From: Prevotella melaninogenica
GTDB taxonomy: Bacteria > Bacteroidota > Bacteroidia > Bacteroidales > Bacteroidaceae
Assembly: GCF_013267595.1 (NCBI RefSeq)
Contig: NZ_CP054010.1
Span: 1,334,811-1,398,810 of the forward strand
Direction of reading: 5' to 3'
Length of the DNA: 64,000 nucleotides
Of this stretch, positions 61,546 through 64,000 are shown piece after piece. The notes under the pieces are model-generated. The model was given only the letters and a program-made list of their open reading frames with translations, was not told the DNA's origin and ran no database searches. The position numbers and the translations under genes are program-made. How positions within the stretch are numbered: the stretch's first letter is position 1; each line of letters starts with the position of its first letter.

Positions 61546-62070
61546 ATGAAGGAAGTTAGTTACAAAGATTTAAAGTTCAATCCGTTCAACCTTTTAGGAA
61601 AGGAATGGATGTTGTTATCTGCTGGTAATGAGCAGGATGGATGTAACACGATGACAATCAGTTGGGGACATATTGGCTGTATGTGGGGTCATAACGACCC
61701 AACTGTTGTAGCCTATATACGTGCCAGTCGCTATACAAAGACCTTTGTAGACAAGGAAGGTTACTTTACGCTTTGCGTGATGGATGCCTCTTTTAAGAAG
61801 CAAATGGCTTATCTTGGTTCTGTCTCAGGACGGGATGAGAATAAGATAGAGAAGGCTGGATTGACAAAGGTTTTTGCTGATAATAGTGTTTATTTTAAGG
61901 AGGCTAAGTTAGTTCTTGTTTGTAAGAAAGAGTATGCTGCAGACCTAAAGGAAAGTGGTTTTATTGATAAGGAGGTTTTTGAACAGGCTTATCCTAATGG
62001 CGACCTTCATACGATGTATGTTGGTAAGATTGAAAAAATACTCGTTCGTGACGATGAGTATCTTGGTTAG
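61546..62070 (+). CDS. Flavin reductase family protein
   Basis: A 174-residue FMN-binding split-barrel protein. Blocks fitting the family are NTMTISWGHIGCMWGHNDP (flavin-binding), VAYIRASRYTKTFVDKEGYF and LGSVSGRDENKIEKAGLT. Family members reduce flavin for partner enzymes or serve as ferric reductases. It stands alone between two blocks of ACTCGT-type repeats. Confidence 0.88.
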   Translation: MKEVSYKDLKFNPFNLLGKEWMLLSAGNEQDGCNTMTISWGHIGCMWGHNDPTVVAYIRASRYTKTFVDKEGYFTLCVMDASFKKQMAYLGSVSGRDENKIEKAGLTKVFADNSVYFKEAKLVLVCKKEYAADLKESGFIDKEVFEQAYPNGDLHTMYVGKIEKILVRDDEYLG

Positions 62071-62151
62071 TAAACAAGTGAACAAGTAGACAAGTTTACC
62101 AGTTGCTTGTAATAAAAGATGAATTGTAAGAGGCAAAAGGTTTATAAGGGA

Positions 62152-62595
62152 ATGAAAATAGGGTATATTTTTATCATTCTATTGCTTCTTGTAGCCTGCA
62201 AACCTTATGATGATTATAAGGAAAGAGGACATTGGAAGCAATTGAAAGAAAACGAACGTATAGGTTTTTATTGGCGGCATAATGACAAAATCTATGCTGC
62301 CTTAGGTGATTCTGCCGTCCTTATCAAGTATGTTAAGCCTATGGAAGATGTCGATATAACGACCTTCTATGTGAATAAAGAAACTACCAATGGGATGGAG
62401 AATTATGCTAAGGATAAGAAGAATGTTTATTATCCTTTGCATGCAATATGCGTTGATGCTGACAGCTATGGTTATGAGTATGCTACAGAGCCTATTGTCG
62501 AGGATGCCTTCCCTTCTTCTTTCAGATATATAGGGGATGGGAAAGGAACAGATGGGTATACGATGTATAGATATGGTAGGCGAGAAGACAAGTGA
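62152..62595 (+). CDS. DKNYY-like lipoprotein
   Basis: A 147-residue lipoprotein. The ATG at 62152 gives the signal MKIGYIFIILLLLVAC; a longer reading from 62119 only adds a basic head. A DKNYY-type piece appears as YAKDKKNVYYPLHAI, the repeat in which a displayed Asp-Lys-Asn is followed by aromatic strand residues. Function unknown. It follows the flavin reductase gene by about 80 bp of repeat DNA. Confidence 0.7.
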   Translation: MKIGYIFIILLLLVACKPYDDYKERGHWKQLKENERIGFYWRHNDKIYAALGDSAVLIKYVKPMEDVDITTFYVNKETTNGMENYAKDKKNVYYPLHAICVDADSYGYEYATEPIVEDAFPSSFRYIGDGKGTDGYTMYRYGRREDK

Positions 62596-63076
62596 ACGAG
62601 TTTGCTTGAGAGAAAGACACAGTAACAAAAGAACAGCGGTTTGCGTATAGAATAACACGTAACTCGTTTACTTGTAGACTTGTTAACTCGTCCACTTACA
62701 ACATAGTTATCAATAACATAACAAGCAACTCGTCTACTTGTAGACTTGTTAACTCGTCAACTTGCATGAAAGACACAGTAACAAAAGAACATCGATTTGC
62801 GTATAGAATAACAAGCAACTCGTCCACTTGTCCACCTGTAAACTTGTCAACTTGCATGATACTATTACTCCGCACATATGGTGCTAACGCTTCGCACGAG
62901 TGGTGCTAAGCGATGGCACAAAGTGTGCGGAGCAACTATAGCGAAGTAGAAGATGGGATATAAGCTGATTGATAGACGAGTTAAAGAGTAGAAAAGTTGC
63001 TTGTTAAATTCTGATTTCCTTTTTCTATCTTTCTCACAAGCAACTCGTCTACTTGTCCACTTGTCAACTCGTCCAC
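62596..63076. repeat. ACTCGTCTACTTGTCCACTTG-type repeat block
   Basis: 481 bp built almost wholly of repeats. The segment AAGACACAGTAACAAAAGAA plus TTTGCGTATAGAATAACA occurs twice (about 62616-62660 and 62764-62814), each followed by AACTCGTNNACTTGT runs. The final run ends at the stop of the phosphatase gene. The lipoprotein gene's own last codons (GEDK-like end) also lie in this repeat. Confidence 0.75.
62866..62932. repeat. GCACATATGGTGCTAA-type repeat, third copy
   Basis: CCGCACATATGGTGCTAACG, TCGCACGAGTGGTGCTAAGC and GGCACAAAGTGTGCGG. It matches the units at 25553-25625 and 46198-46262. Confidence 0.65.
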
Positions 63077-64000
63077 TTACTTAATATCATCATATGCACG
63101 AATAGCCTGAAGGAAACGTGCATTGACATCTTCGAAAGTATAAAGACCGTCAGTATTCTGATTGAGACCCTTCAGTCTTAAAGAGAATACTTGTGGAGCA
63201 TGCTGCAGGTCGAGTAGGGACATCTGCTTAAGTTGGTCTGTACTCTGATAAACAAGGTTTACGGCTACATAATCTTTACCAGCAGCGTTGACCCACTTCT
63301 CTAAAACAAGTTTAGAACCGATAGGAGTTTTCTTCTCGATAGAGTTAGGAAGTGAATACTCCTCAACGCCAAGGGCAGCGTCAACACTTGCGATGTTTGA
63401 ATCGTGACCACAAAGGAAGGTAAACTTACGATCTTTGTCGTTCAGTTCGTCGTACATATACTGCAAAAGTGGGTGAGCCACGTTAACAGCAACGATAGGA
63501 GCAGTGAAAAGTACGTCGCCATACACGTCTTTAACCTTAGCAATCTTAGTCCAATCCTCAGTTGTGAGTTTATGACCAAAGGCAGCTTTTATACCATCTG
63601 GCTCCTCATAATACTGGAGGATAAAGGCGTCAGAAGCAGAGTTAGCATTCTTCAACGAACCCTTCATTCCTGGCTCTTGGTTGAGTTCAAGCGTAATCTG
63701 TGTATCGTTATTGACGAAGTCTTTTATTTCTCCTTTCTTATAATACTCACTTTGTTTCATGTCTAAGACCTTAGCAATGAGGTCGTAGCTCTCCTTCAGA
63801 CCTTTGTTGATACCAACGAGTCCTTCCTTACCACCCATAGCATTGATTTGCTTCATAGCCTCAGTGCGGAAAGCCTCAGTACTCTTTGTGAGACGAGGGA
63901 AGAAGATTGGGTCCATCTTAGATGGTACATAGCGGTGGTTCACACGTAGGTTAGCCACTGGCATGAAGCCACCAGAGAAGTATTGTGCAGTAGCGATACA
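63077..64000 (-). CDS. Histidine-type phosphatase (branch 2), 5' end beyond window
   Basis: The reading frame is open through position 64000, so at least 307 residues are present and the N-terminus with the RHG motif lies outside. The second catalytic piece, FTFLCGHDSNIASVDAAL (HD proton donor), is the mark of the histidine acid phosphatase/phytase group. The part nearest the edge reads AQYFSGGFMPVANLRVNHRY. The stop codon is at the edge of ACTCGT-type repeat DNA. Secreted phosphomonoesterase activity is expected, but the substrate is unknown. Confidence 0.82.
   Translation of the reverse strand, partial: CIATAQYFSGGFMPVANLRVNHRYVPSKMDPIFFPRLTKSTEAFRTEAMKQINAMGGKEGLVGINKGLKESYDLIAKVLDMKQSEYYKKGEIKDFVNNDTQITLELNQEPGMKGSLKNANSASDAFILQYYEEPDGIKAAFGHKLTTEDWTKIAKVKDVYGDVLFTAPIVAVNVAHPLLQYMYDELNDKDRKFTFLCGHDSNIASVDAALGVEEYSLPNSIEKKTPIGSKLVLEKWVNAAGKDYVAVNLVYQSTDQLKQMSLLDLQHAPQVFSLRLKGLNQNTDGLYTFEDVNARFLQAIRAYDDIK

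Noticed and set aside
1..64000. tRNA, rRNA and riboswitch search by eye
   Set aside because: No cloverleaf, rRNA block or known riboswitch core was seen. Short RNAs could be missed without covariance models.

Overview
The window looks like chromosome of a Bacteroidota species, most likely Prevotella (inference). The reasons are TAnnTTTG-type -7 promoter boxes with a TTG/TTTG about 19-20 bp upstream in front of many genes, GLPGLI, DUF4296 and 'smalltalk' family genes, large TonB-dependent receptors, an IleS and a DksA-like protein of Bacteroidota type, and many short repeats between genes. I saw no rRNA, tRNA or CRISPR array.

Layout. 1-6045 is an accessory block on the minus strand. It holds a small OB-fold-like gene, an unrecognised gene, a tight HNH / ABC-ATPase / DUF4435-TOPRIM operon (1376-3959) that mixes the parts of the Septu and PARIS defence families, and an overlapping pair of unrecognised genes (4185-6045). 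7013-7976 is an HU-like protein plus a 30-residue smalltalk ORF. 8285-9661 is the infC-rpmI-rplT operon. 9896-18388 contains a secreted protein, three small membrane proteins, tex, an L,D-transpeptidase and an M3 peptidase. 18806-20968 is an iron/cobalamin-type ABC permease and binding lipoprotein without an ATPase, followed by a DASS transporter. 23505-24967 is a complete IS4-type element, with terminal repeats and a 9-bp target duplication, sitting in what looks like the yhcH promoter. 25901-43655 carries a TonB receptor, a zinc-ribbon membrane protein, a U32 protein (RlhA type), metA, an M13 peptidase, an ABC-F protein, a serpin, a uracil permease and hemW. 43860-46022 is an EF-G paralogue with altered GTPase residues. 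46363-55945 holds a possible small membrane ORF, a TonB receptor/GLPGLI pair, C69 and M23 peptidases, DUF4296, lspA and a Cys-less DksA-like gene. 56090-64000 holds ileS, perR, a flavin reductase, a DKNYY-like lipoprotein and a truncated histidine phosphatase.

The most striking global feature is the invasion of both intergenic and coding DNA by several repeat families: (1) GC-rich palindromic elements (CCTCCCCGAAGGGGGAGG-like hairpins, often as inverted pairs around an AT-rich core); (2) GGGTGTTGGGTGATGG-like minisatellites; (3) AAGTTCAAA-type repeats; (4) ACTCGTCTACTTGT-type repeats; (5) GCACATNTGGTGCTAA-type repeats; (6) a diverged non-coding element of about 400 bp. Copies of the first three lie in frame inside or at the ends of genes (tex four times, the U32 gene, ABC-F, hemW, metA and a secreted protein), adding or replacing stretches of protein without breaking the frames.

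All family names were assigned by reading motifs. No database search was run.
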